From Gemmatimonadota bacterium (GTDB lineage Bacteria > Latescibacterota > UBA2968 > UBA8231), in assembly GCA_009840005.1 (NCBI GenBank), contig VXOR01000028.1, positions 1 through 56,803 of the forward strand: DNA of 56,803 nt, read 5' to 3'. The notes under the pieces are model-generated. The model saw only the letters and a program-made list of their open reading frames with translations, was not told where the DNA came from and ran no database searches. Of this stretch, positions 43,430 through 52,010 are shown one piece after another (position 1 is the first letter of the stretch; each line of letters begins with the position of its first letter). Position numbers and translations under genes: made by a program.

Positions 43430-44170
43430 GTCGAAGTGGTGATCATCCGCATCTCTGACGATTCGCCCGATTCGTCGGACGAAGGGGCGGTTCTCTTCTT
43501 AGAGGAGATATGGATTGACGGCCAGTGGCAGGACATTGAGCCGATAATAGAAGGAGGAGTACGAGAAGACGGGGTGCTCAAGGCCAAGGGCACGGACGCC
43601 ATCCTGTTGACCTACCATATCCGCAACGGCTTCCAGCCCACCGAAGCAACCCCCAGCTTCAAGGACATCGAGAAGATAGAATTCGAGCTGATCATGGCCA
43701 ACGACTACCGGGTGGAAGTTGGCTCCAACATACAGATCAACCGGCTTGGCGACGCGGTCTTTCTGCCAGTCTTTCAGGCCGAACACAACATCACCGATGG
43801 GTCAAACCAGAGCTTTCTCCGCTTTGAGTACGGCCTGCCCTTAATCGCGGAACTGATGTTCGCCACTCTCTCGATTGCTCCCCGCATCGCTACTCCCAAC
43901 GGAGATGGGATTTACGACCAAGTCTATATATACTTCTCGCTCTCGGGGGCTGTAGAGGTCGAGCGAGAGGTGTGGATCTACTCGTTGGATGGCCGGCGCG
44001 TCCGCCGCCTCGGCGGGGGCCGCGAAGGAGACTCTTCGTACATTTGGTCTTGGTCGGGCCGCGACGATGCAAACCGCCTGTGCCCACCCGGCCTCTACGT
44101 GTGCCGCATTCGCCTCAAAACCCAGTTCGGGGAACAACAAATCAGCCGGACCATTGGCCTCGCTTACTGA
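43355..44170 (+). CDS. Small mosaic secreted protein: barrel-protein domain fused to a FlgD-type tail
   Basis: A 271-residue exported protein with AGGAGG four bases before the ATG. Residues 1-25 nearly equal the signal peptide of the next gene. Residues 26-162 (from VEVVIIRISDDSPDSSDEG to FLRFEYGLP) match residues 261-398 of that same protein with few changes, including LKAKGTDAILLTY, FQPTEATPSFKD, ANDYRVEV and FQAEHNITDGSNQ. The remaining C-terminus (from about 167) matches the FlgD-type tail of surface protein 3, including RIATPNGDG, WIYSLDGRRVRRL and the final SRTIGLAY. The gene is therefore stitched from pieces of its two neighbours. Codon quality and intact signals imply it is expressed. 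It may display the barrel protein's domain separately. Confidence 0.85.
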   Translation: MYNKRWAAIILLSAILGVPSVVAQPVEVVIIRISDDSPDSSDEGAVLFLEEIWIDGQWQDIEPIIEGGVREDGVLKAKGTDAILLTYHIRNGFQPTEATPSFKDIEKIEFELIMANDYRVEVGSNIQINRLGDAVFLPVFQAEHNITDGSNQSFLRFEYGLPLIAELMFATLSIAPRIATPNGDGIYDQVYIYFSLSGAVEVEREVWIYSLDGRRVRRLGGGREGDSSYIWSWSGRDDANRLCPPGLYVCRIRLKTQFGEQQISRTIGLAY

Positions 44171-44267
44171 GCATTAGACTTCAGGAGGCACTATGTACAA
44201 CAGGAGATGGGCTGCACTCATCTTGTTGAGCGCGATCTTAGGCGTTTCCGCTGTGGTGGCCCAGCCG
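43970..44267 (+). repeat. Direct repeat copy B (gene end, spacer and next signal peptide)
   Basis: Second copy of 43135-43429: end of the mosaic gene, the 22-bp spacer with its AGGAGG, and the signal-peptide codons of the barrel gene. Only scattered substitutions separate the copies, so the duplication is recent or homogenised. Confidence 0.85.
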
Positions 44268-46865
44268 CCCAAAGCCTTCAGGGAAATATCCGAACCCGGG
44301 GTACATGGTACCCGCATCCACCCAGGTGCGCTGGCCCCCACGCTGAGGAAATGGTACCTGCCGCAGCAGCTTTACTACGAATACCGCTGGCGCGGCTGGG
44401 AGTACAGCAACTACGCCCGCGAACACTACCAGCGCTACGTGAGTATCCTACTCGAAGGCACGCGCCAATACGACCCCTTGGGCAACTACATCGCCCGCGG
44501 GTGGCGAATCTACGATTGGACCGAGAACAACCCCCAGTCCTTTGGCAGCGAGATTTTCAAAAGCCCGCGCTTTGGCCGCTTTTTCAGCAGCTTGGTCATC
44601 TCCTCGGCCAGCAAAGGCCAGTTTCACTCGACGCTCACGGTGGGCGACGCCATCCGTACCACTCTGACCCCCCTGACGTTTTCCAAGCCCTCTTTTAACG
44701 GTTTGCAGTGGGACTTCCTGTCCGACAAGTACGCGGCGACTTTGATCGCGTCGCGGGTCAGCTCGCCTGGTTTTGGCGCGATAACTCAGAGCTCCACTGG
44801 CAATACCGCGGTGAGTTCCACGCGGCTGTTGGGCGGCCGGGGGTTGGCGCAGGTGGGCGATTTCGGCGAGGTCGGTTTTACTTGGGTGAATGCCCATCAC
44901 GCGGACAGTGAGTTCAACTTGGGCCAGAATTCGCTCCAGGGCGTGCTGACGCGGCCGCAGAACTTGGGCAACGTGGAAGAGGTCATCATCCGCATCTCCG
45001 ACGATTCGCCCGATTCGCCGGACGAAGGGGCGGTGCTGTTCTTGGAGCGAATCCTGATTGACGGCCAAGTGCAGGAGGGCATCGTGCCGCTGGTGGAGGG
45101 AGGCATTCGGGAAGAAGGCGTGCTCAAGGCCAAGGGCACGGACGCCATCTTGCTGACCTACGACATCCGCAACGACTTCCAGCCCACCGAAGCGACCCCC
45201 AGCTTCAAGGATGTCCAGAAGATGGAATTCGAGCTGATCATGGCCAACGACTACCGGGTGGAAGTCAGCTCCAACAAACAGCTCGATCGGCTCGGCAGCG
45301 AGGTCTTTCTGCCGGTCTTTCAGGCTGAGCACAATATCACCGACGGGTCGAACCAGCGCTTCCTCCGCTTCGAGTACGGCCTGCCCACGGCCACGGAACT
45401 GATCGGCCTCGACTTCAATATCAAGAATTTCAAGGGCTTTGATCTGAGAAGCGAGTACGTGGTCAACCGGCGCTTTCAGCGGTTTCCCAACCAGAACTTC
45501 CAGCGCATAATAGATGGCAGGTTCCGCAAGCTGCCCCCCACGCGGAAAACCGCCCAAGCTTTTTACCTGACTTCGTCCTATTCGCTGTATCCGTTTTTTG
45601 CGTACGGCGAGTCGTTCTACCTAGATCCCGACTACAGCACTACGGCCTTCATGTCCGACGCTGGCGGCAATATCGACTACGGCAACGCCTCTCGGCATTT
45701 GTTTGAGTTCGTCGATGACAACGACGACCAAGACATAAACCCGGATTGGATCCGCCAGTCCCAAGGCGTCACCGTAACACTGACCGAGGAATTGGGCACA
45801 GGCTCTGGAGGGGATCGCCAGGTCTTTCCCGGCCTCGACGAGAACAATGACTTCATCTCGGACTTCAACCAGAACCAGAACAGCAAACCCGACTACGCCG
45901 AACCCTTCCTGCGCTATGCAGTTGACGCGCCCGAATTTCTCTTCGGCATGGACATGAACAACAACACCATCATCGACCGCTACGAGGACGACTTGGTGGC
46001 CGACTTGCCGTATGAGCGCGACCGCACCGGGTACAACGCTTACGCTGGCTTGGCCCTTAGCGAGGACATCAACTTGGCCTTGGGCCAACTGCGGCAGCGC
46101 GAGATCAGCAGCGGCAACCGGAACCACACCAGCTACGGGCTGTTGGCCGCGGAGTGGGATTTCCCCAACCTGCAAATCGCCGTTTTTGAACTGGCCCGCC
46201 GCACCCAAGACGCCATCCGCGAAGATCGCCTTATCTGGGAGGACCCCGAGGGCCAGCGACCCTTCAACGATCCGCTCGATGCTCAAGACACGTTCATCAA
46301 CAGCTTCTACACCCACGCCAAGTACGCGCCGTTGGCCAACCTCCACGTGACGTCCAAGCTGAAGTTTGAAAAGTTCTTTCAGCAAGGTAAGGAGGCCGAG
46401 CGCAAGCGCGACCGCTCCTTTTTCGGTTTGATCAACAAGGCCGATTACGAAATCAAGCCCTTTGCCACGCTAACTCTGTGGCCCAAGTTCAAGAGCATCT
46501 ACCGGCGTCAGTTGCCCTCCACCCGCGCCGTGCCCGAGGAACTGAGCATTTCCCGCGACCGCGAGGAAATCCTCTTTTTGGTCACTCGCTACAATTTTTT
46601 GCCGCAGACTTGGGTCGATATTGGGCTGGAGTTCAGCAATTTCGACAATCTGAAAGATCAGCAGAACTTGCGCTCGGGTGAGGAAGACGATTTCAACAGC
46701 TTTGTCTTTGCCTTTGTATTTTCCAACACCTCGGCGTACATAGGCTACAAGCTCACCCTGAACGCCGGGTTTCAACGCGAACAGAAAAACTTCGACAAAG
46801 GCGATCTCAACATAACGGAAACTGTGGCCTTTGTCCGCCTATTTGCCGCTACTGGAGACCTCTAA
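44193..46865 (+). CDS. Predicted outer-membrane beta-barrel protein with inserted domain
   Basis: An 890-residue exported protein; signal peptide MYNRRWAALILLSAILGVSA. Residues about 30-260 have strand-rich barrel-like sequence (SKGQFHSTLTVGDAIRTTLT, FNGLQWDFLSDKYAATLIAS). Residues about 261-400 form the domain found alone in the mosaic gene. Residues about 400-890 again alternate in a barrel pattern (FQRFPNQNFQ, LTLWPKFKSIYRR, RYNFLPQTWVDIGLEF). Two acidic Asn/Asp segments (DENNDFISDFNQNQNSKPD, DMNNNTIIDRYEDD) look like EF-hand/TSP3-type Ca sites. I do not recognise the family. Its stop overlaps the next start (TAATG). The SurA-like chaperone gene directly behind suits a barrel substrate. 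Confidence 0.7.
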   Translation: MYNRRWAALILLSAILGVSAVVAQPPKAFREISEPGVHGTRIHPGALAPTLRKWYLPQQLYYEYRWRGWEYSNYAREHYQRYVSILLEGTRQYDPLGNYIARGWRIYDWTENNPQSFGSEIFKSPRFGRFFSSLVISSASKGQFHSTLTVGDAIRTTLTPLTFSKPSFNGLQWDFLSDKYAATLIASRVSSPGFGAITQSSTGNTAVSSTRLLGGRGLAQVGDFGEVGFTWVNAHHADSEFNLGQNSLQGVLTRPQNLGNVEEVIIRISDDSPDSPDEGAVLFLERILIDGQVQEGIVPLVEGGIREEGVLKAKGTDAILLTYDIRNDFQPTEATPSFKDVQKMEFELIMANDYRVEVSSNKQLDRLGSEVFLPVFQAEHNITDGSNQRFLRFEYGLPTATELIGLDFNIKNFKGFDLRSEYVVNRRFQRFPNQNFQRIIDGRFRKLPPTRKTAQAFYLTSSYSLYPFFAYGESFYLDPDYSTTAFMSDAGGNIDYGNASRHLFEFVDDNDDQDINPDWIRQSQGVTVTLTEELGTGSGGDRQVFPGLDENNDFISDFNQNQNSKPDYAEPFLRYAVDAPEFLFGMDMNNNTIIDRYEDDLVADLPYERDRTGYNAYAGLALSEDINLALGQLRQREISSGNRNHTSYGLLAAEWDFPNLQIAVFELARRTQDAIREDRLIWEDPEGQRPFNDPLDAQDTFINSFYTHAKYAPLANLHVTSKLKFEKFFQQGKEAERKRDRSFFGLINKADYEIKPFATLTLWPKFKSIYRRQLPSTRAVPEELSISRDREEILFLVTRYNFLPQTWVDIGLEFSNFDNLKDQQNLRSGEEDDFNSFVFAFVFSNTSAYIGYKLTLNAGFQREQKNFDKGDLNITETVAFVRLFAATGDL

Positions 46866-48532
46866 TGCTCAGAAGTATCTCGACTCTCGCCGCGCTCGCC
46901 TTAGTTCAGTGCGGCGGTCCTAGCGATGTTGCCGACAATGTAGCTGCCCGAGTGGGGGACAAAGAAATTACCCGCGAGGACCTAACCCTTTTCGCCGCGG
47001 AGACCCCAGCCCTGCTGAGATCGGAAGCTACCGGCATTGACGCGGCCAAGGATTATCTCCAGACCCTAATCGACATGGAATTGATGCTCGTGGAGGCCCA
47101 CACCAAAGGCTTGGATAAGGAGGCGCAATTCACCGCGCAATGGGAGCAGGAGCAGCAGAACAGGATCGTCAAAGAGTACCTAGAGCGACACGTGCTGCCC
47201 GAGAGCCAGCCCTCGCAACAGGAAGTCCGGGAGCAATTCTCCAAGAGCAAGTGGAGCCGCTTGCTCAAGCTGGCGCACATTCGGGTGGAAACCGAGGAGC
47301 AAGCCCAACAAGTCGTCGAGGAATTGGAGCGGGGACGCCCGTTCGCAGAAGTGGTTGCGGAACGCTCGGCGAATCGGGTCTCGGCGGCCAATGGCGGCCT
47401 GCTGAGCGATCACTTCATAGGCCGAGAGAACTTGCGGGACGTGCAACTCCCGCTGTCCATCGCCCACGTCCTGTTTGAGGTACCGGAGGGCGAGGTCAGC
47501 CAGCCCTTTCAACTGCGGGGCTCGTACGAGATTTTCAAGGTACTGGACGAAGCCCCCGCGCCCGACTACTACCTGCAAGTATTCGCCCAGTGGCTCTTCC
47601 GGCATAATTACGATCGCGCCCAGCAGGAGCGGGTAGCCGGACTCAAGCCCAAGTACAAGGTTGAGGTGGATACGGCCGCGGTCGCGTTTCTCATTGCCGA
47701 GGGCACCAAGGGCAGTAACGCCTTGTGGGAAATTGCGCCGGCAGATCGAGAGCGGATTCTGGGCCGCTACGACCGCGGGCACTTCACCATCGAGGACTTG
47801 ATGAATGCGTACTGGCAGGCCCGCTTCCAGTACCGGCTCGAATTCAATCGCGAGGGCATCGCCGAGTTCATTGATACGCACATCCTGTCGCTTCGGCTGT
47901 TTTACCTCGAAGCTCTTGAGGAGGGCTTGAACGAAGAGCCGGCGGTCGTGGCTTGGTTGCACAACAAGAGAGAGGCCCTGCTGCTCGAAGCGCTCAAAGA
48001 GCGCGAAGTTCAGGCTCTGATCGATACTACCGACGCCTCGGCGCGCCGCTATTACGAGAACAACCTGCACAAGTTTATGGAGCCGCGCGCGACCGTAATT
48101 TTGGAGATTTTGGTTCTCACTCGGGCCATGGCCGATTCGCTACTGAAGGAAATTGAAGGCGGAGCGGATATGGAGACGCTCGCCGTGCGCCACACAACGC
48201 GGCAGTTTGCCAAACAGCAACAGGGGCGGATTCACCTGCATGCGTACGAGCGGGCCCTATTCGGTCCGCTTCACGACGAGGCGATGGAAAAGGCCCCGGT
48301 TGGCGAGTTGCAAGGGCCTTTAGCGCTAGAGGAAGGATTTTCCATATTCAAGGTCGAGGAGCGCATCCCCGACCGGCCCGAGCCGTTTCCACAGACGGTG
48401 CGGCGAGCCAAGTACTGGCTGCGAAAGTCCGAGGAGAACAAGTACTTCGAGGAATTGATCGTCAGACTACGGGAGCAATACGCGGCGCAGGTGGAGGTGT
48501 TTGAGGAGCATCTCGTGGATCTGGAATTGTGA
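46865..48532 (+). CDS. SurA/PpiC-like parvulin peptidyl-prolyl isomerase, lipoprotein
   Basis: A 555-residue predicted periplasmic lipoprotein; LALVQCGG near residue 17 is a lipobox-like site, with lipid on Cys. After a SurA-N-like helical region (about 28-130: VGDKEITREDLTLFAAE, IDMELMLVEAHTKGLDKE), a first parvulin domain covers about 135-235 (LAHIRVETEEQAQQVVEEL, SAANGGLLSDHF, GEVSQPFQLRGSYEIFKV). A second, more diverged one covers about 400-505 (ILEILVLTRAMADSLLKEI, QQGRIHLHAYERALFG, GPLALEEGFSIFKVEER). Start overlaps the barrel-gene stop. It probably helps the barrel and FlgD-tailed proteins reach the outer membrane. SurA is normally soluble, so the lipid anchor and dedicated location are unusual. 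Confidence 0.85.
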   Translation: MLRSISTLAALALVQCGGPSDVADNVAARVGDKEITREDLTLFAAETPALLRSEATGIDAAKDYLQTLIDMELMLVEAHTKGLDKEAQFTAQWEQEQQNRIVKEYLERHVLPESQPSQQEVREQFSKSKWSRLLKLAHIRVETEEQAQQVVEELERGRPFAEVVAERSANRVSAANGGLLSDHFIGRENLRDVQLPLSIAHVLFEVPEGEVSQPFQLRGSYEIFKVLDEAPAPDYYLQVFAQWLFRHNYDRAQQERVAGLKPKYKVEVDTAAVAFLIAEGTKGSNALWEIAPADRERILGRYDRGHFTIEDLMNAYWQARFQYRLEFNREGIAEFIDTHILSLRLFYLEALEEGLNEEPAVVAWLHNKREALLLEALKEREVQALIDTTDASARRYYENNLHKFMEPRATVILEILVLTRAMADSLLKEIEGGADMETLAVRHTTRQFAKQQQGRIHLHAYERALFGPLHDEAMEKAPVGELQGPLALEEGFSIFKVEERIPDRPEPFPQTVRRAKYWLRKSEENKYFEELIVRLREQYAAQVEVFEEHLVDLEL

Positions 48533-48545
48533 TAGGAGCAGGGTT

Positions 48546-49313
48546 ATGAAAAGAACGGGCTATATCCTCGTCTTAACGGCCATCTCGCTATCCCTCCTTA
48601 GCTGCGGCCACCGGCTCGGGATGCGGCATTTTGCCGGTCCCATCCAACCGGCCACTGAGCAGCAGAGCGCCGAGTTGTCGATTGGCGACGACCGCAGCAT
48701 TACCTATACCGAGGGCCGGCTGGAGGTCAATCTGCGCCCTCTGACCGATGAAATTCTCAACCGGCAGCTCGCCGCTCACAGCCCGGATAAGTCGAGTTTT
48801 TATCTCAATCCATACGAAATGGAGCTCAACCCCTATACGTATTCGGACTGGAATCCGCCGGAGCAGTCGTGGACACCCGCCCGCTTTACGGTCTTCAGTT
48901 TAAAGGTAAAAAACTACGAATTCCCCAAGGTGTGGTTGAACCCAGAGAGAATCTCGCTGACGGCCGCCAATGGCCGCGAATATCAGGCGCTGAGCTTGGC
49001 CGCCATGGTCGAGTACTATTGGCCCTATGCCGTCGGCTATGGCGGCAACGTCTATTTGAAGACCGAAGAGCGGAAGGACATCCTCCAGGAGACCATGTAC
49101 AAGACCGACGAGTTCGTCTTCAGCGGACAAGAATCCATCGGCCTCATCGTGTTTCCGCCCTTGCATAGAGATGTGTCCTCCTTTGTGGTGGAGATCGAAG
49201 ATCTGGCCCTGCGCTTCGACTTCCGCGACGAACCTGTGGAAACCGTGAACATCGCCTATTCGTTTGATCGAGAGATCTATAAGGCCCGCAAGCCGCGCCC
49301 GGCCGAGCAGTAG
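48546..49313 (+). CDS. Uncharacterised lipoprotein, last gene of the surface operon
   Basis: A 255-residue protein with signal peptide and lipobox SLLSCG (Cys near residue 20); AGGAG lies ahead of the ATG at 48546, 13 bp after the previous stop. The mature part has no family I recognise: beta-rich (FTVFSLKVKNYEFPKVWLNP, SFVVEIEDLALRFDF) with LNPYEMELNPYTYSDWNPPE in the middle. The KVWLNPERISLT / GLIVFPP pattern hints at a domain like those that sense or gate other envelope proteins, but this is speculative. By position it belongs to the surface-protein operon, perhaps as the outer-membrane-anchored partner of the barrel. Confidence 0.75.
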   Translation: MKRTGYILVLTAISLSLLSCGHRLGMRHFAGPIQPATEQQSAELSIGDDRSITYTEGRLEVNLRPLTDEILNRQLAAHSPDKSSFYLNPYEMELNPYTYSDWNPPEQSWTPARFTVFSLKVKNYEFPKVWLNPERISLTAANGREYQALSLAAMVEYYWPYAVGYGGNVYLKTEERKDILQETMYKTDEFVFSGQESIGLIVFPPLHRDVSSFVVEIEDLALRFDFRDEPVETVNIAYSFDREIYKARKPRPAEQ

Positions 49314-49314
49314 T

Positions 49315-50676
49315 CTATCTTTCTGTCGTTAAAGAGCGATACTTATCGAGGGCAGCTTGGCCCTCGGCCTGTCGTCCCTGCCTGAAGTACAGCATACTCA
49401 AGTTGTAGTGAGCATCCGCGTATTCTGGATCGGCCCACAGAGCCTTTTGGAACATGCGGATTGCCGCTTCCCCGTCGCCTAGCCGCAGATAGGCCGCTCC
49501 CAAGTTGTTGTAGCCTTGGGCATAGCGCGGGTACAGGGCCAAGAGCTGTTCGTATTGCTGGATGGCCGCGTTGATCTGCCCGGTGTTTAGCAGGATGTTG
49601 GCGAGGTTGTTGCGCGCCCCGAGGTCGGCTGGATTGATGGCCAAGGCGCGGCGGTACTCGCCAGCCGCAGCTTCGCGGTGCCCCAACCCCCCGTAGAGCA
49701 CCCCCAAGTTATAGTAAGCGTCTGCGTCTTCTGGGTAGAGCGTTAGCAGGTAGCGGTAGTGCTCGATCTGCTCGCGCACTGGCTGCAAGCGCGCAAACGC
49801 CGCCAGCAGCTTGCGCCCTTCTTCGGGCCGTCCCTCCCGCAAATAGAGCGTTCCCAGCCGGTGCAGGGCTTCGGGTTCAAACGGGTCGGCTGCTACGGCT
49901 TGCACCAGCGCGGTTTCGGCTTCGCGCGACTGCCCTTGTTGCAGCAGGACATGCCCGAGCGCGGCAAGGGCCAAGGCGTGATCGGCTTGGCAAGTCAACG
50001 CCGCCTGTAGGCTGGCCTCGGCTGCCGAGTACTGACCCAACTGAGCCTCAATCTGCCCTAGCCGGTAGTGAGCGTCCGCGCTCGTGGAATCTAGCTGGAC
50101 GGCCTGCTGTAGCTGCGTCCGCGCCTCTGCGTAGCGAGCTTGTCGCTGATAGACTAGCCCCAAGTTGTAGTGGGTGGCCACGTGCCGTGGCTCCAACTCT
50201 ATGGCTTTATGCAGTACCTCAACGGCATCGGCGTAGCGGTTTTGATCGCCATAGACGAGGGCTAGTTTGCGGTAAAAGACTGGCTGGTCGGGCGCATGCT
50301 GAAGGGCCGTTTGGTACGCGGTGATGGCTTGGTCGTTGCGCCGCTGCCGCACGTACAAGTCGCCGAGGGACTCGTAGGCTGCTAGGTGCTGTGGGTCGCG
50401 TTGGATGATGTACTCGAAGTGCTGGATGGCCACGTCGAGCTGGCCGTGTTTGAGCAACAGCCTCCCCAACAGCATCCGCGCTTGCACGTGCTCTGGCTCG
50501 CTGTCGAGAGCCTGCTGACAGGCTTGGATGGCCGGCAGGTAGTTTTTGGCGTCGGCTTGGCGTTGGCACTCGGCGTAGTGGATTTGGCCGGGGCCGTCGG
50601 CGCACGCGGCCACAAGCCATAGCGCGAGCGCGGCGAGCCACTGAGGACGCGCTAGCGCCAATTTTTCATCTTCCAT
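49315..50676 (-). CDS. TPR-repeat lipoprotein (paralogue 2)
   Basis: A 453-residue TPR protein. The ATG at 50676 lies inside the 3' end of the radical SAM gene (25-base overlap) and gives the signal ALALWLVAAC with lipidated Cys near residue 24. About eleven TPRs follow, e.g. VQARMLLGRLLLKHGQLDVA, ATHYNLGLVYQRQARYAEA, DAYYNLGVLYGGLGHREAA and GYNNLGAAYLRLGDGEAA. It is closely paralogous to the protein at 29201-30583 over its whole length, including HYRYLLTLYPED. It converges on the surface operon, ending two bases from it, so it may be linked to that system. Confidence 0.87.
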   Translation of the reverse strand: MEDEKLALARPQWLAALALWLVAACADGPGQIHYAECQRQADAKNYLPAIQACQQALDSEPEHVQARMLLGRLLLKHGQLDVAIQHFEYIIQRDPQHLAAYESLGDLYVRQRRNDQAITAYQTALQHAPDQPVFYRKLALVYGDQNRYADAVEVLHKAIELEPRHVATHYNLGLVYQRQARYAEARTQLQQAVQLDSTSADAHYRLGQIEAQLGQYSAAEASLQAALTCQADHALALAALGHVLLQQGQSREAETALVQAVAADPFEPEALHRLGTLYLREGRPEEGRKLLAAFARLQPVREQIEHYRYLLTLYPEDADAYYNLGVLYGGLGHREAAAGEYRRALAINPADLGARNNLANILLNTGQINAAIQQYEQLLALYPRYAQGYNNLGAAYLRLGDGEAAIRMFQKALWADPEYADAHYNLSMLYFRQGRQAEGQAALDKYRSLTTER

Positions 50677-51986
50677 TTGACAAACATGGCCCAGTAAGCG
50701 GGACGGCAATAGTAGCGGAGATAAGCCTTTTCGAGCAGGCGTCTGACTTGGGGTGCCGACAAGTTTTCGTGCTCAAACACGAGGTGAAATTGCGTGTATT
50801 TTTCGTAGTCGTAAGTCGATATCCTGCCCGCGCGGTCGAGCCGGTCGTAAAAGGCCGTTCCGGGATACGGGGTGGCAACGGAAAAGCGGGCCAGATAGGT
50901 GTTGAGTTTGATGGCGTATTGCACGGCTTCGCGGATGGTCTCTTCGGTGTCGCCCTCTAGGGCCAAAATGTAGAAAGCGGCGACCTTGACGCCTAGCTTT
51001 TTGCAGAACGCAATCATGTGCTCTTGGTGCTGCTCTTCGATCAGCGGCCTTTTGTTGATTTTTGCGATGGCCGCGTTGGGGGTCTCGATGCCGACGTTGA
51101 TGTTGCGCAGCCCCACGGCGAACATCTGTCGCAAGTTTTCTTCGTCGAGCAAGTCGAGGCGGGTTTCCATGCCCCATTCAATCTGGACGTTTCTCCGTTT
51201 TAGTTCTTCGCATAGTTCGCGGACAAACGGCTTGTGGAGGCCGAAGAGGGGGTCCCTGAACTGAATGGCCTTTATGCGGTGTTGTTCCTTTAGCCGGACG
51301 ATGTCATCGACGACTTTGCGCGCGGGCCGCAAGCGGATTTTTGCTCCTTGGTACTCGCCGTACGCGCAATAGGCGCGGCAGCTAAAGGGGCATCCGCGGC
51401 TCGCTTGCAAGGCGACAAATGGCCGTTTGACAATGGCGGGGAGATAGCGGTACTGATCGATGGGAAAGTTGTCAAACGAAGGTGCGGGCAGCGCCTCCAT
51501 GTCGGCAAGCGAGGTGATCGCCACGTGGCCCTTGAGCTGGTCGAGATGCTCGAATTGGTGTGCGAAGAAGGCTTCTGGCTCGCCTTGGAGGACGAAGTCT
51601 CCGCTGTCAAATAGCTGGGGAAATCGCGAGGGGAAAGGCCCCCAGAAACCTACTTTGGCTTTGGGCAGCTTCTCTTTGAGCGATTGGCACACTTGGTTTT
51701 CGCGCTGGTAATCGACGAGCGAGCCGTACAGCAACACCAAGTCCACGTCGCCTTGCGGCAGGTCGCCTTCAAAATAGGATACCGCGTGGCCCTGTTCCGC
51801 GAGGACGCTTTGCAAGAACGCGAATTCGACGATGGGGATGCGGACCCACTTGCGGCGGATTCGCTTTAGTATGCCAAACGCGAGGGAATCGCCAAAGTTG
51901 TCGGCCGTGCCGAGGCCGCCGTTTAGGTCCTTATTGAGGCCGTACTTTTTGCTTTTGTTCAGGACGTGGACGAGTGCTATGTTCAT
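50652..51986 (-). CDS. Radical SAM protein (B12-binding-type architecture) with CX3CX3C motif
   Basis: A 444-residue protein. The N-terminal third (about 1-145) has the layout of a B12-binding-like Rossmann domain (VEFAFLQSVLAEQGHAVSYFEGD, DVDLVLLYGSLVDY). The radical SAM barrel follows with ASRGCPFSCRAYCAYG: cysteines at 199, 203 and 207, i.e. CX3CX3C, where the family norm is CX3CX2C. Downstream are KAIQFRDPLFGLHKPFV, GMETRLDLLDEENLRQMF, RNINVGIETPNAAIAKIN and GDTEETIREAVQYAI, all normal. It resembles hopanoid- and lipid-modifying enzymes of the HpnJ/BchE group in arrangement. Start ATG 51986. Divergent from the epimerase gene, with overlapping transcripts' 5' ends. Confidence 0.85.
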   Translation of the reverse strand: MNIALVHVLNKSKKYGLNKDLNGGLGTADNFGDSLAFGILKRIRRKWVRIPIVEFAFLQSVLAEQGHAVSYFEGDLPQGDVDLVLLYGSLVDYQRENQVCQSLKEKLPKAKVGFWGPFPSRFPQLFDSGDFVLQGEPEAFFAHQFEHLDQLKGHVAITSLADMEALPAPSFDNFPIDQYRYLPAIVKRPFVALQASRGCPFSCRAYCAYGEYQGAKIRLRPARKVVDDIVRLKEQHRIKAIQFRDPLFGLHKPFVRELCEELKRRNVQIEWGMETRLDLLDEENLRQMFAVGLRNINVGIETPNAAIAKINKRPLIEEQHQEHMIAFCKKLGVKVAAFYILALEGDTEETIREAVQYAIKLNTYLARFSVATPYPGTAFYDRLDRAGRISTYDYEKYTQFHLVFEHENLSAPQVRRLLEKAYLRYYCRPAYWAMFVKWKMKNWR

Positions 51987-52010
51987 CGGCGCAATCAGGA
52001 TTGGGGCGAG

